In this document: positions 10,709-20,824 of the stretch, in pieces
How the letters are laid out: each line of letters opens with the position of its first letter
How positions within the stretch are numbered: the stretch's first letter is position 1
DNA from: Salaquimonas sp.
GTDB lineage: Bacteria; Pseudomonadota; Alphaproteobacteria; Rhizobiales; Rhizobiaceae
DNA: 38,462 nucleotides
Direction: 5' to 3'
Assembly: GCA_022340185.1 (NCBI GenBank)
Contig: JAJDOK010000133.1
Location: 1 to 38,462 of the forward strand
Position numbers and translations under genes: made by a program
Notes under the pieces: generated by a model
Told to the model about the DNA's origin: nothing
The model's database searches: none
What the model saw: only the letters and a program-made list of their open reading frames with translations

Positions 10709-11881
10709 ATGACGGACGAACTCACCAGACCGCTCGGATTGGACACCGGCGACGGACAGCCGTCCCGTACCGGCCCGATTATTGGCATGGTTGTTGTCTG
10801 TCTTTTCGTCGCTGCGGCGGGGTGGCTGTACTGGCTGCGGCTCGGTGCAAGCGCGCCTGAACCCGATTCGTCACCCGTCATCGCCGAAAAGGCACCTGTC
10901 CGGACGACGACGCCCGAAGCCGAACCGGTCAATAGACCCGAGCCCGCTGCCGTTTCGCAGAGGATGACCGATGACAATCCCGCGCACGACGGGCTTGTCT
11001 CCGTCGAGCCAACCGGCTCGATCAGGCCGAAGAATCCGCTGCCGGAAATGCGCCGTCAGGAAGCGACACTCGCCCATCTCCCCGATCCGGAACTGGTCGA
11101 GCAGAGTGACTATGGTGACCTGCCGAAGCGATCGAGCGATGGCCTCCGCCCGATGGATGTCTACTCCCGTCCGCCTGATACCGAAGGCAATTTCGGCGTT
11201 GCCCGCATCGTGCTGATTGTCGGTGGTCTGGGGATCAGCCAGACGAGTTCGCAAAACGCGGTCCGCCACCTGCCAAGCGCCGTCACGCTTGCCTTTGCGC
11301 CTTACGGCAACAGCCTCAACCGATGGATGCAGGCCGCGCGCAAATCGGGCCACGAATTGCTGCTGCAACTGCCGATGGAACCCTACGACTATCCGCGCGC
11401 CAATCCCGGACCGCATACGCTGCTGAGCGAGGTCAGTGCGCAGGAAAATCTCGCCAACATGCACTGGGCCATGGGTCGCATCACCAACTATGTCGGTGTG
11501 ATGAATTTTCTCGGCGGCAAGCTTGTTACCGCGCCTTCGGCCCTCAAGCCGATGTTCGACGAACTGGCCGAACGCGGCCTGCTTTTCGTCGACGACGGCA
11601 GCGTGAAAAATTCCAGAACGAGCGAAACCGCGCAGAATTCGATTCTTCCCTATGCCCGTGCGAACATCCAGATCGACGCCGTACGCACCCGCCGTGACAT
11701 CGCCGCCCGCCTCGATGATCTGGTCAAGGAGGCCAAGCGCACGGGACTGGCCATCGGCGTGGCGAATGCCTTTCCCGATTCGATCGACATGATTTCCAAA
11801 TTCGCCGCCGGCGCCGACAAGCTCGGCATTGAGATCACGCCCGTCTCCGCCATCGTTTCCGATCCCGAGAGGAAAGGCTGA
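10709..11881 (+). CDS. Divergent polysaccharide deacetylase (YibQ-like)
   Basis: This 390-residue protein belongs to the divergent polysaccharide deacetylase family (PF04748, YibQ). It has a short cytoplasmic N terminus, one membrane segment (about 23-44), a proline-rich linker to about 165, and the NodB-like barrel (about 165-385) with [31 protein letters not shown] and LLFVDDGS. The metal-site positions look changed: the usual DD of the first motif is GG, the histidine expected after the N of the second is F (MNFLGG), and the late histidines are absent (GVANAFPDS). It may be a non-catalytic sugar-binding relative acting in the envelope. Its TGA overlaps the rppH ATG. Confidence 0.87.
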   Translation: MTDELTRPLGLDTGDGQPSRTGPIIGMVVVCLFVAAAGWLYWLRLGASAPEPDSSPVIAEKAPVRTTTPEAEPVNRPEPAAVSQRMTDDNPAHDGLVSVEPTGSIRPKNPLPEMRRQEATLAHLPDPELVEQSDYGDLPKRSSDGLRPMDVYSRPPDTEGNFGVARIVLIVGGLGISQTSSQNAVRHLPSAVTLAFAPYGNSLNRWMQAARKSGHELLLQLPMEPYDYPRANPGPHTLLSEVSAQENLANMHWAMGRITNYVGVMNFLGGKLVTAPSALKPMFDELAERGLLFVDDGSVKNSRTSETAQNSILPYARANIQIDAVRTRRDIAARLDDLVKEAKRTGLAIGVANAFPDSIDMISKFAAGADKLGIEITPVSAIVSDPERKG

Positions 11882-12393
11882 TGTGCGCATCCAGGGCAGG
11901 AGACCTGCCCTATCGCCCCTGCGTCGGCATCATGGTGTTGAACCGCGCCGGCCTGGTGTGGACCGGCCGCCGCAAGCGCAAGCCCAGGGACGAACTGGCC
12001 GGCTCGAACCTGTTGTGGCAGATGCCACAGGGCGGCATCGACAAGGGCGAGGAGGCCGAACCTGCCGCCCGGCGCGAATTGTGGGAGGAGACCGGCATCA
12101 CCTCCGTCTCGCTCATCGCCGAAGCGCCCGGCTGGATACGCTACGACCTGCCGGACGAACTGATCGGCATTGCGCTGAAGGGCAGGTTCCGCGGCCAGAA
12201 GCAGAAATGGTTCGTCTATCGTTTCGAGGGCGCCGAAAGCGAAATCGCCATCGATCCGCCGCCCGATGGCCATACGGCGGAATTCGATGCCTGGGCCTGG
12301 AAGCCGATGGAGGAACTGCCCGGCCTCATCGTGCCGTTCAAGCGCAAACTCTATGAGGAAGTGGTCGACACCTTTAGCCACCTCGTGGCATGA
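11881..12393 (+). CDS. rppH: RNA pyrophosphohydrolase RppH
   Basis: RppH removes pyrophosphate from the 5' end of mRNA, the trigger for RNase E decay. The 170-residue Nudix protein has [11 protein letters not shown] at its start, WQMPQGG before the Nudix box, and a complete box at 51-73 ([20 protein letters not shown] then TGI, containing REXXEE). KQKWFVYRF and the closing [10 protein letters not shown] are typical of RppH rather than other Nudix enzymes. Its ATG shares one base with the stop of the preceding gene (TGATG), so it is translated with that YibQ-like protein, a pairing of unclear meaning. Confidence 0.95.
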   Translation: MCASRAGDLPYRPCVGIMVLNRAGLVWTGRRKRKPRDELAGSNLLWQMPQGGIDKGEEAEPAARRELWEETGITSVSLIAEAPGWIRYDLPDELIGIALKGRFRGQKQKWFVYRFEGAESEIAIDPPPDGHTAEFDAWAWKPMEELPGLIVPFKRKLYEEVVDTFSHLVA

Positions 12394-12442
12394 TCGGGCA
12401 CGGCCTGAATTGATGCGGAACCTTTGGCCGAGTTGAGTTCCT

Positions 12443-13015
12443 GTGCGTACTGTCACAGGATTGCAAAGCGAGTCGGTTCACCTGAACCGGTCAAGCAAAC
12501 CGGAAACGAGCTTCCAATTGTTCTGCAACAGCCTTGCCCTGCGCCCCTCTGCTCCTTCGGACGCAACAGCGCTGGACGAACTGGTGCGCGAAGCCTTCGG
12601 TCGGCCCGAAGAGGCGCGCCTGACGCTCGACCTCATCGCCGCACCCGACTGGACCCTGTCGCTTGTCGCCGAACGCAAGGGCCGTCTGATCGGCCAGGTC
12701 CTGCTGAGCGAGATCGGCGCGCCGGTTAAGGCCGCCGCGCTTGCCCCCTTGTCGGTACAGGCCGGCTATCGCGAATTGCAGATCGGCACGAGACTGGTGC
12801 GCGAGGCGATCGAGGCCGCGCGCAAGGCCGGCTTCGACGCGATCTTCGTCCTCGGCGACAATCTCTATTACGAGCGTTTCGGCTTTTCTTCGGCCAAGGC
12901 CGACCCGTTCCGGATCGAATGGCAAGGCTCGCATTTCATGGTGCTGGAACTCAAGCCGGGCGCGCTGAAGGGAAAAAGAGGCAAGCTTGTCTATCCGTCG
13001 GCCTTCAACCCCTGA
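12443..13015 (+). CDS. GNAT N-acetyltransferase (YhbS-like)
   Basis: A 190-residue GNAT protein of the YhbS-like group: LALRPSAPSDATALDELVREAFG begins the fold at about residue 32, LAPLSVQAGYRELQIGTRLVREAIEAARKAG (about 95-125) carries the acetyl-CoA loop, and FVLGDNLYYERFGF (about 131-144) is the characteristic late strand-helix. Substrate unknown. The GTG at 12443 has no clear ribosome-binding site; TTG 12518, about 8 bases after GGAAACGAG, would remove 25 unconserved residues and may be the real start. It is 49 bases after rppH and ends opposite atpC. Confidence 0.87.
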   Translation: MRTVTGLQSESVHLNRSSKPETSFQLFCNSLALRPSAPSDATALDELVREAFGRPEEARLTLDLIAAPDWTLSLVAERKGRLIGQVLLSEIGAPVKAAALAPLSVQAGYRELQIGTRLVREAIEAARKAGFDAIFVLGDNLYYERFGFSSAKADPFRIEWQGSHFMVLELKPGALKGKRGKLVYPSAFNP

Positions 13016-13053
13016 GTTCTCCCGGCGTGCAAAACGGGCTCTCAGACAATTTC

Positions 13054-13078
13054 GGGAAAATCGGAATCCGGTTTCTTG
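13054..13078. repeat. Degenerate palindromic repeat between convergent genes
   Basis: A near-perfect dyad (13058-13074, AAATCGG and CCGGTTT around AAT with one G-T pair) lies between the convergent GNAT and atpC genes. By eye it matches the core of the element at 26149-26171 at about 16 of 23 positions (GGAAAA, GG, CCGGTTT shared), so it is probably a decayed copy. It may also serve as a weak bidirectional terminator. Confidence 0.5.
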
Positions 13079-13141
13079 GTTCGCGATTGAGCTGAATAAG
13101 TAAGGCCCGCCAAAAAGATCCCCCAACAGCACATGCAGCCG

Positions 13142-13552
13142 TCAGCGGCTCATCGAAATCGCTTTTTCCAGCAGTTCCAGATGCGACAGCATCGCCTCGG
13201 CATCCGCCTTGGTCTCGGCATCCTTGGCATCGGTCACGTCCTCGCGCGCATTCTGAATGCGCTGGGTGACATCGTTGGGATCAACCTCGGAAACGGTGGT
13301 CGCCGATTCGGCAAGCAACGTGCAGCCATCCGGCAGGATATCGGCAAATCCGCCATAGACGACATAACGTTCGGTCTGCCCGCCTGTCTTGGTGGTCGTG
13401 ACGATACCGGGCTTCAGCGTGCTCATCACCGGCGCATGATACGCCATGACCGTCATCTCGCCGTCGGAGCCGGGCACCACGACCGATTCGACGTCTTCGG
13501 AAACGAGAAGCCGCTCGGGTGAGACCAGTTCGAATTTGAAGCTGTCAGCCAT
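13142..13552 (-). CDS. atpC: ATP synthase F1 epsilon subunit
   Basis: Epsilon is part of the central stalk of the F1 motor and inhibits ATP hydrolysis. The 136-residue product starts MADSFKFELVSPERLL and has the beta-sandwich motif VVVPGSDGEMTVMAYHAPVMSTLKPG (about 24-49) and a helical C-terminal hairpin rich in E, D and A. I placed the start at the ATG at 13552; a longer frame to 13618 would translate the repeat element upstream. No clear ribosome-binding site is visible before 13552. It is the last gene of atpHAGDC, separated from atpD by an unusually repetitive 117-base gap. Confidence 0.95.
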   Translation of the reverse strand: MADSFKFELVSPERLLVSEDVESVVVPGSDGEMTVMAYHAPVMSTLKPGIVTTTKTGGQTERYVVYGGFADILPDGCTLLAESATTVSEVDPNDVTQRIQNAREDVTDAKDAETKADAEAMLSHLELLEKAISMSR

Positions 13553-13562
13553 GGCCAATTTC

Positions 13563-13661
13563 GTGAATAGTGAATGGTGAATTGTGAATGGGCCTCCGAT
13601 TGGCCTGCCACTTTTCACACGTTCCTATTACACACCCTCCATTCACCACTTCACCATTCAT
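13563..13661. repeat. Heptamer repeat with inverted copies between atpD and atpC
   Basis: Four tandem copies of GTGAATN occupy 13563-13590, and inverted copies (ATTCAC, CTTCAC, CATTCA) occupy about 13639-13660, so the element can fold into a hairpin with a roughly 50-base loop. It lies wholly in the intergenic gap of an ATP synthase operon. I do not see a further copy in this window. It may be a small mobile or slippage-derived element that now forms part of the atpC leader. Confidence 0.65.
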
Positions 13662-13669
13662 CGGCCGCC

Positions 13670-15259
<1,590 letters not shown>

Positions 15260-16132
15260 TTAGAGCGCTTCGGCGCCCGAAATGATTTCGATGAGTTCCT
15301 TGGTGATCTGCGCCTGACGCTGGCGGTTATACGAAAGCGTCAGCTTTTCGATCATTTCGCCGGCATTGCGCGTTGCACTGTCCATTGCCGACATTTTCGC
15401 GCCCATCTCGCCGGCGACATTTTCGAGCAATGCCCTGAAAATCTGCACGGCGATGTTGCGCGGAATGAGAACGTTGAGGATGTCAGCCGCGTCCGGCTCG
15501 TATTCGTAGACGGCGTCACCCGCCGTTTCCGCCTCGCCACCGGCTGAAGCCGGGATAAGCTGGCGTGCGGTCGGTACCTGGCTGATCACCGATTTGAATT
15601 CGGAGTAGAACAGCGTGCACACATCGAACTCGCCCGCACCGAAGCGTTCGATGACATTGCTTGCGATATCCGAAGCGTTGGAAAAAGCGATCTGGCGAAC
15701 CTCGCGCAGGTCGACGCGTTCCGCAATTTGGTTGGCAAAATCGCGGCGCAGCGCATCGAAGCCCTTGCGGCCGACCGTGATGATCTTGACCGTCTTGCCT
15801 TCAGCCATCAATCGCCGTGCATGGTCGCGGGCAAGGCGCGCGATCGACGAATTGAAGCCGCCGCACAGACCGCGCTCCGCCGTGCAGACGACCAGCAGAT
15901 GGCTGTCGTCCCTGCCGGTGCCGTTCATCAGCGCCGGAGCTTCCGAAGCCGACACCATCTGAGCGGCATTGGCGAGTACGGCGCCCATGCGTTCCGAATA
16001 GGGGCGCGCGGCTTCCGCCGCTTCCTGCGCCCGGCGCAGCTTGGCAGCTGCAACCATCTGCATGGCCTTGGTGATCTTCTGGGTCGCCTTGACGGAGGCG
16101 ATCCGGATCTTCAAATCCTTCAGGCTTGGCAT
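15260..16132 (-). CDS. atpG: ATP synthase F1 gamma subunit
   Basis: Gamma is the rotating shaft of F1, coupling proton flow to catalysis. The 290-residue product opens with [36 protein letters not shown] (long N-terminal helix), has [11 protein letters not shown] near 84-94 and closes with the second shaft helix (about 248-290, [19 protein letters not shown] and [18 protein letters not shown]). Length and motifs are normal for alphaproteobacteria. It lies 73 bases after atpA and 18 bases before atpD in the same operon. Confidence 0.97.
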   Translation of the reverse strand: MPSLKDLKIRIASVKATQKITKAMQMVAAAKLRRAQEAAEAARPYSERMGAVLANAAQMVSASEAPALMNGTGRDDSHLLVVCTAERGLCGGFNSSIARLARDHARRLMAEGKTVKIITVGRKGFDALRRDFANQIAERVDLREVRQIAFSNASDIASNVIERFGAGEFDVCTLFYSEFKSVISQVPTARQLIPASAGGEAETAGDAVYEYEPDAADILNVLIPRNIAVQIFRALLENVAGEMGAKMSAMDSATRNAGEMIEKLTLSYNRQRQAQITKELIEIISGAEAL

Positions 16133-16205
16133 TGCTGGCTCTTGGCTTTCGTCCTGGGCCGGCGGGTCACCACGAAGCGCCGCCGTAAACTAGTGGGCCG
16201 TACGG

Positions 16206-17734
<1,529 letters not shown>

Positions 17735-17735
<1 letters not shown>

Positions 17736-18295
17736 TAGCCGACCTCTTTGAGCGCGAGCTTGAGGGAGGAAAGTCTGGTGCGAAGCGACGTGTCGATCTG
17801 GCGCGAGCCAATCTTGACGATCATGCCGCCGAGAATCGAGGGATCGACGGTCGCATGAATCGACACATCCTTGCCGATCACACCGTTGAGTGTCTTGCCG
17901 AGTTCCGCCGTCTGCGCGGCGGTAAGCGGATGGGCGACGGTCACCTCGGCCGATTCCTCGCCGCGATGGGCCGCCAGCAATTTGCGGAAGGCGCCTAATA
18001 CCGCAGGCACGACGAACAGACGCCGGTTGCGCGCCATGACCCGGATGAGATTGCCGCCAAGGCCGGAGATCCCGGCTTTTTTCAGGATTGCGTCGACCGC
18101 CTTGAGCTGTTCGTCGGCCGAGAAGACCGGCGAGCGCACGAGCCGCATCATGTCGTCGCTGCCGCGCAGCAGGTCATCGAAGCGGGCGAGTTCGCTCTCC
18201 ACGGCGTCAAGCGTGCCGGCGTCGCGTGCCAGATCGAAAAGGGAACCGGCGTAACGCTCGGCAACCACCGAAACACTGGATGCTGTTGTCGCCAC
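17735..18295 (-). CDS. atpH: ATP synthase F1 delta subunit
   Basis: Delta links F1 to the peripheral stalk of F0. The 186-residue product has the family layout: helical N-terminal domain ([25 protein letters not shown] at about 12-36), [11 protein letters not shown] near 83-93, and the C-terminal [30 protein letters not shown]. The start is a GTG at 18295 with only a weak AGGG upstream. It is the first gene of the atpHAGDC operon; the F0 genes are not in this window, the usual alphaproteobacterial arrangement. Confidence 0.96.
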
Positions 18296-18595
18296 TGCAA
18301 CCCTGTTTGTTGTGATGTCGCAGCACGCTCTGCCGCCGCGTCACCCATGGTCCAAGATTATGACGACCTGTCGGCTCGGAACCGGTCTTCACCTTATCAT
18401 GGCGATTGCCGGTCGTGTCGTTCAGATCGTTGATCTTATTGATCTTTTCGCTATGACGACTTCCGCGCGCACGCCGTACCCCCGAAAGTCGCGCTTCCCC
18501 TAGCACAGCCTCCCCCGACTCGCAACATGGTCAAAAGGATGAAAACGGCCTGATTGTCGCATATTGCCGCCGCGCAGCCTTCTTTCGGGTGACGG
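18296..18595 (-). promoter_or_regulatory. Gene-free region upstream of the atp operon
   Basis: This 300-base stretch between atpH and the next gene has no coding frame I can support. A possible promoter for atpHAGDC, read on the minus strand, is TTGCGA (18520-18525) and CTAGGG (18498-18503) with 16 bases between, which would leave a leader of roughly 190 bases. A TTGATCTT pair (18430-18446) also lies inside. The promoter call is tentative. Confidence 0.3.
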
Positions 18596-19363
18596 TCAGG
18601 CGACGGCACCAAAAAAGACAGCGAGAATTGCACTGCCCAGACCGATCTCGATGATCAGCAAGAGCCAGTTGAACATGAGCCTGTCGCGTTCTGTCAGCAT
18701 CGAGATCATGCGGCCGAAAGCCGACAGCAGCCAGCAGGCGGCAAGTGCGAACTGCGTGGCCCAGCCGTCCGCGGCGAGAACGCCCAGTCCGGCGGCGAGA
18801 TGAAAGCCGGCATAGGTGCCGCGCAACTCCCCCACCGCGCCCACCGCCTCTTCCTTCGCGGCTAGGCCCAATAGTCGGCAGAGTGCCCCCGGAACGACAA
18901 ATGCGAGCAAGCCGATGGCCACCGCGACCGCACCCGCGCCTGCCACCAGCATCTGCGGAGTCGTCGAAGGCCACGAAAGCGCGGCGAAGTCGATCTCGGG
19001 CAGGTCGGTTCGCCCGAATACCAGCCCGGCCGCTACCGCCGCCAGCGCCAGGCGTGTGATGACGGATATGCTGCGTCCGCCGTCGAGCGTCAGATGGACG
19101 AGCTTGCCGATGACCGCGAAGGCCCAGGCGATGCCGACTTGCTGATACAGCACCGGCTGGCCGAACATCGGCGCGGAGACCGCAAGCCCAACCAGGAAAC
19201 CGGCAAAGCTCGAACGCGCTTCGCCGACCGAACCCGTCATCCCGAAATGTCCGAGCAGTGTTTTTGGCAGGAGGAAGAAGCCGAGACCGATAAGGAGCGT
19301 GGCAAGCGGCACCGCCCAGGCGAGCCACTCATCCGGCGTGGCCGGCAATACCAGTTCGAACAT
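18596..19363 (-). CDS. DUF4345-like membrane protein with two similar halves
   Basis: A 255-residue, strongly hydrophobic protein with about eight membrane segments. It contains two related halves: GEARSSFAGFLVGLAVS (about residues 47-63) lines up with GELRGTYAGFHLAAGLG (about 178-194), each followed by a stretch of two further helices ending in VIGKLVHLTLDGG or SAFGRMISMLTE. Each half resembles the four-helix DUF4345 fold as I remember it. The ATG at 19363 is preferred over a TTG at 19378. Function unknown; it stands alone between the atp operon and an ATP-grasp gene, on the same strand as both. Confidence 0.72.
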   Translation of the reverse strand: MFELVLPATPDEWLAWAVPLATLLIGLGFFLLPKTLLGHFGMTGSVGEARSSFAGFLVGLAVSAPMFGQPVLYQQVGIAWAFAVIGKLVHLTLDGGRSISVITRLALAAVAAGLVFGRTDLPEIDFAALSWPSTTPQMLVAGAGAVAVAIGLLAFVVPGALCRLLGLAAKEEAVGAVGELRGTYAGFHLAAGLGVLAADGWATQFALAACWLLSAFGRMISMLTERDRLMFNWLLLIIEIGLGSAILAVFFGAVA

Positions 19364-19472
19364 CCGCGATTCCCGCAACCTTCCCCGACTGCGTGCGAGA
19401 TTAAAGCGTATCGGAATTAAATGGAATCGCCCCGACAGATGATTTTACCCGTCGGAAGATCAGCAGGAAGGT

Positions 19473-20711
19473 TCAGGCGACCTTGCGGCCCAGCGCCTCG
19501 GCGAGATCCTTCTTGTTTTGTGCCCGCTCGGCCAGCACATGTGCCTTGATGTCGGCATGTTGCCCCGCAATCACCGCCTTCATGTGGTCGAGCCCGGTCT
19601 GCATGTGGCCGTCGAGCACGCCCTTGCGATGGCAGGCCTGCATCATGATCAGATGCGGATCGTAATTGGCTTCGATGATGACCGGCCCGGCCGCCGAGAC
19701 CGCGATGTCGAAGCCGATCAGCAGTGCCCCGTGGGTCACGGACGCCGCAGCGATCGCCGCATCCCTTGTAGCCTGCCATTGCGGCAGTTCCACGCCCTCG
19801 ATCCGCGCCCCGGAATCGGGGTGCTCGTCGATGAAGCGGCCGTCGATACCCATGCCGGTCAACGCGGCGCCCATGCGCCCGGCTTCGGCATCGACCGGCG
19901 CCAGCAGATTGCCCTCACGCCAGAAATTGTCGGCGACATTGCCCTTGCCGGTGAGCTTGATCGCGGCGCGGAAGATTTCCGGTCCGCCGCCGCTGTCGAG
20001 CGTGACGATCCGTACGGTAGGCAGGCCGCCGCCGCAGATATTGGCAAGCACCGGATCGGCCTCGATCAGTTCCTGAAACAGGTAGGTTCCACCGAAATGC
20101 GTGCCGATCTCGGTCCACAGATCGTCGAGCGAAACGGCGCGGTTGCCCGACAGGGTCAGGACGCGGCTTGAAGCGTCATAGCCCGAAAAGCGTGCCGAGC
20201 CGAGGCTTTGGCGCGAATTGAACGGCTTGCCGAACAGCGGGAAGCGGGCGTCGGTGAGGAATTCGGCGAGTGCATCGGTTGTCGCAAGTCGGCGGGGATG
20301 GTCAGCCGGATAATGGCCGCCGACGATCGCCAGCGTCTGCGCCGTCTTGAAGCCGAAGCCGCTCAGCAGTTTTTCATAGGCGAGTTTGTCGTCGATGACG
20401 CCGGTCCAGGGATTCTTCTCCAGGAACTGGCCCCAGATGTCGCGCGACTTTTGCAGGCCGACATAACGCTTCTTTTCTTCCGGAGGGATCGCCTCATCGT
20501 CGAACAGGCACATGGCGTAGTACTCGTCGACCGACAGCTTGTTGCCCCGCAGACAGTAGGTCATGAGATCGCGCAACTGGCCTGGCAGCGACTTGCCGTA
20601 TTCGGCCGCCACGCGTGGCATCACCTGCGCGAAGGCCGGCATCTGCTTGACCGACATGTGGTCGAGCGCAGGCTGCGCGTTCGTCATCTCTGGTTGGGCT
20701 TTCTCAGGCAT
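19473..20711 (-). CDS. Sugar-transfer-associated ATP-grasp protein
   Basis: The 412-residue product looks like the sugar-transfer-associated ATP-grasp group (alpha-L-glutamate-ligase-related, PF14397), cytoplasmic enzymes thought to join a carboxylate to an amine with ATP. Visible are FPLFGKPFNSRQSLGSA (about 157-173, lysine of the ATP site), PTVRIVTLDSGGGPEIFRAAIKL (about 240-262) and the metal-binding end GFDIAVSAAGPVIIEANYDP (about 345-364). The ATG at 20711 follows GGGGG at good spacing. There is no glycan cluster nearby, so the substrate cannot be guessed. It points away from the CtrA-like site at 20789. Confidence 0.75.
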   Translation of the reverse strand: MPEKAQPEMTNAQPALDHMSVKQMPAFAQVMPRVAAEYGKSLPGQLRDLMTYCLRGNKLSVDEYYAMCLFDDEAIPPEEKKRYVGLQKSRDIWGQFLEKNPWTGVIDDKLAYEKLLSGFGFKTAQTLAIVGGHYPADHPRRLATTDALAEFLTDARFPLFGKPFNSRQSLGSARFSGYDASSRVLTLSGNRAVSLDDLWTEIGTHFGGTYLFQELIEADPVLANICGGGLPTVRIVTLDSGGGPEIFRAAIKLTGKGNVADNFWREGNLLAPVDAEAGRMGAALTGMGIDGRFIDEHPDSGARIEGVELPQWQATRDAAIAAASVTHGALLIGFDIAVSAAGPVIIEANYDPHLIMMQACHRKGVLDGHMQTGLDHMKAVIAGQHADIKAHVLAERAQNKKDLAEALGRKVA

Positions 20712-20788
20712 GTTTTCCCCCGGGAATTGGCCACCGACGCCGATTGGGTCGCCGGCCGGATCGCTTGCTAGAAGCTAACCGGGCGCTG

Positions 20789-20803
20789 TTAACGCTGGGT
20801 AAA
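20789..20803 (-). promoter_or_regulatory. Near-match to a CtrA box
   Basis: Read on the minus strand this is TTTA-N7-TTAA followed by C, one base from TTAA-N7-TTAAC. It lies 78 bases before the ATP-grasp gene start, a reasonable promoter position, but a single mismatch site carries little weight alone. Confidence 0.25.
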
Positions 20804-20824
20804 CCCTGTTTTTCGGGATAGGCG

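Noticed and set aside
13563..13661. CRISPR array
   Set aside because: Seven-base tandem units with no spacers and no cas genes; a simple repeat with inverted copies.
18428..18447. GATC-rich repeat as a replication origin element
   Set aside because: Only a short TTGATCTT pair is present, with no DnaA boxes or origin-linked genes.
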